A stretch of DNA of 64,000 nucleotides from Adiantum capillus-veneris (lineage: Eukaryota > Streptophyta > Polypodiopsida > Polypodiales > Pteridaceae): NCBI GenBank assembly GCA_014529385.2, contig CM043948.1, positions 21,079,951-21,143,950 on the forward strand, written 5' to 3'. The notes under the pieces are model-generated. The model ran no database searches. It was not told the DNA's origin and saw nothing but the letters and a program-made list of their open reading frames with translations. Below, one piece after another: positions 62,501 through 64,000 of this stretch. The position numbers and the translations under genes were made by a program. Every line of letters starts with the position of its first letter. Within the stretch, counting starts at the first letter, position 1.

Positions 62501-62755
62501 TAATACAAAAGATTGCAAAAGAAGCTTTGACCATCGAACAACACTCCATAATGAGCCTTGGAGAGATGAAGTATCCATTGTAGGAAAAGGTAGGACCACA
62601 TCCTTCAAGCATTCCTCCACTAGTATGGAGACATTTCCGTGCCCTATCTTTGTACCACCACAAGTGGAATCTGGATCTGTTCTACACACACAACCAATAC
62701 CAACAATTTCATTGTCAAGTATCATATGTACTTTCTCCCCAGATTCAAAGTCCAT
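59535..62755 (-). pseudogene. DUF7869-type transposon-associated protein, frameshifted
   Basis: Seen from the N-terminal side: GIGCVCRTDPDSTCGG and HGNVSILVEECLKDVVLP (62.5-62.7 kb), like the DUF8039 tail region of plant En/Spm-type proteins; CIDCCAQKCCQFANRD with paired cysteines (61.94 kb); GSIVCCRAWYELHGIPKTSF (61.73 kb); SEFSKCSICSSIKARLE (61.35 kb); IHDKMDQKKTAIPRLR, HGHGEGHYGHFVLNGLWPAD; QLDNCAGENKNRYLFAYF (60.75 kb); then in the next frame ARGVFKTIQLGFLMVGHTHE and DIDAMFSRFSE; and a C-terminal QGDFLMLVPSDTEIYPVW region. The MDQxxxxIP...HG...LDNxxGENKN...GHTHEDID series is the DUF7869 signature as I recall it. Function is unproven; an RNase H-like fold is a guess. A one-base shift near 60.70 kb (within TTTT) and others near 60.36, 60.13 and 59.80 kb, plus in-frame stops, make it a pseudogene unless some are introns. 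Confidence 0.78.
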
Positions 62756-62846
62756 CCTGTAAGTGAAAAAGATTACATTGTTAAATCCATAGTTATAGAA
62801 AAATACTCTTCAAACAAAAAATCATGCTACAACATGGAAAAGGTTT

Positions 62847-64000
62847 GCATAGGTTGGACAAGTGGTGAACCTTGAGACCAAATCCTCCTTGCTATATTAA
62901 TGGAAGCAAGGTTGGAAATTATGGTGGATCTTGAAACCAAAGCATCCTTGCTATATTAGAGCATAGGTTGGACAAGTGGTGGACCTAGTTGTAATACCCA
63001 CTGCCACCTATCAACTATATGGACTATGCTTTCCAATGTCCAAGTATCCCTTGAGGCTTTCAAGGTTGAACACGTGGTGGACCTTGAAACGAAAATCCCC
63101 TTTCTATATCAGAGCATAGCTTGGACAAGTGGTGGACCTAGTTATAATGCCCAATATCCAAGGTGAAATACCTTAGGACCTTGCTACCTTGCTTGCCAAT
63201 GTTTACGTAGCCCCTCATTTATTTAATGGAAGTAAGGTTGGACAAGTGGTGGACCTTGAAACCAAAGCCTCTTTGCTATATGAGAGCATAGGTTGGACCT
63301 AGTTGTAATACCCACTGCCACCTATCAACTACTATAGGACTATGCTTTCCAATGTCCAAGTATCCCTTGAGTCTTTCAAGGTTGAACACGTGGTGGACCT
63401 TGAAACGAAAATCCCCTTTCTATATCAGACCATAGCTTGGACAAGTGGTTGACCTAGTTATAATGCCCAATATCCAAGGTGAAAACACCTTAGGACCTTG
63501 CTACCTTGCTTGCCAATGTTTACGTAGCCCCTCATTTCTTTAATGGAAGCAAGGTTGGACAAGTGGTGGACCTTGAAACTAAAGCCTCTTTGCTATATGA
63601 GAGCATAGGTTGGACCTAGTTGTAATACCCACTGCCACTATCAACTACTATAGGACTATGCTTTCCAATGTCCAAGTATCCCTTGAGTCTTGCAAGGTTG
63701 AACACGTGGTGGACCTTGAAACGAAAATCCCCTTTCTATATCAGAGCATAGCTTGGACAAGTGGTGGACCTAGTTATAATGCCCAATATCCAAGGTGAAA
63801 TACCTTAGGACCTTTCTACCTTGCTTGCCAATGTTTACGTAGCCCCTCATTTCTTTAATGGAAGCAAGGTTGGACAAGTGGTGGACCTTGAAACCAAAGC
63901 CTCTTTGCTATATGAGAGCATAGGTTGGACCTAGTTGTTATACCCACTGCCACCTATCAACTACTATAGGACTATGCTTTCCAATGTCCAAGTATCCCTT
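62847..64000. repeat. 316-bp tandem satellite, continues past the window
   Basis: The anchor actatgctttccaatgtcc lies at 63023, 63339, 63655 and 63971, a spacing of exactly 316 bp. Each unit contains the phrase ttggacaagtggtggacc twice, about 145-170 bp apart, in two different contexts (followed by tagttataatgcc or by ttgaaacc), so the 316-bp unit is probably a higher-order dimer. The first, more diverged part (62847-63000) lies just 5' of the DUF7869-type gene. Confidence 0.96.

Overview
This window looks like nuclear DNA of a land plant with a large, repeat-rich genome. It carries plant-type Ty1/copia and Ty3/gypsy retrotransposons with tRNA-iMet primer-binding sites, long (GA)n/(CT)n and (CA)n microsatellites, and intron-like AT-rich spacers. 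A LINE tail, a Penelope-like reverse transcriptase, a DUF7869-type protein and a transposon-type Ulp1 protease would fit a fern, lycophyte or gymnosperm better than a compact angiosperm, but the species cannot be fixed from the sequence. I see no intact single-copy host gene, no rRNA or tRNA gene and no CRISPR array. Almost everything recognisable is mobile DNA in different states of decay.

Layout. 1-8 kb: remains of what may be one large DNA transposon: a transposase-like reading frame (+), an acidic unknown protein (-), a divergent histone H3-like frame with a C-terminal extension (+) and exons of an Ulp1/C48-type cysteine protease (+). A LINE 3' fragment, several (GA)n tracts and short GGATCACG hairpins lie among them. 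8-13.3 kb: mostly featureless, with a decayed copia protease on the minus strand. 13.3-19.1 kb: Ty3/gypsy chromovirus 1 (+), 5-bp duplication CAACA, many stops. 19.6-20.3 kb: decayed gypsy integrase C-terminus (-). 20.3-27.4 kb: non-coding, with microsatellites and small duplications. 27.4-36.1 kb: unknown frames and a Penelope-like RT (+), separated by copia element 1 (28.84-35.00 kb).

36.1-54.8 kb: a nested stack. An LTR-like segment with a TATA box (36.135-36.527) is split from its right part at 54.76 kb by gypsy element 2 (-), which has 3.6-kb LTRs and a perfect CATTG duplication. The 5' LTR of gypsy 2 was itself hit twice: by a 450-bp near-perfect hairpin MITE and by copia element 2 (-), which has a perfect CACCC duplication, 192-bp LTRs with 6 differences, and a 1327-codon frame broken by only three stops. 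The other gypsy 2 LTR preserves both empty sites, so the order of events can be read directly.

54.8-58.9 kb: a long decayed minus-strand frame with a coiled coil and an acidic stretch. 59.5-62.8 kb: a frameshifted DUF7869-type gene (-). 62.85 kb to the end: a satellite of exactly 316 bp that continues past the window. The most unusual items are the H3-like frame beside the Ulp1 protease, the Penelope-like RT, the hairpin MITE, the loss of the TATA box in the gypsy 2 5' LTR, and a non-coding leader block shared by the two copia elements.
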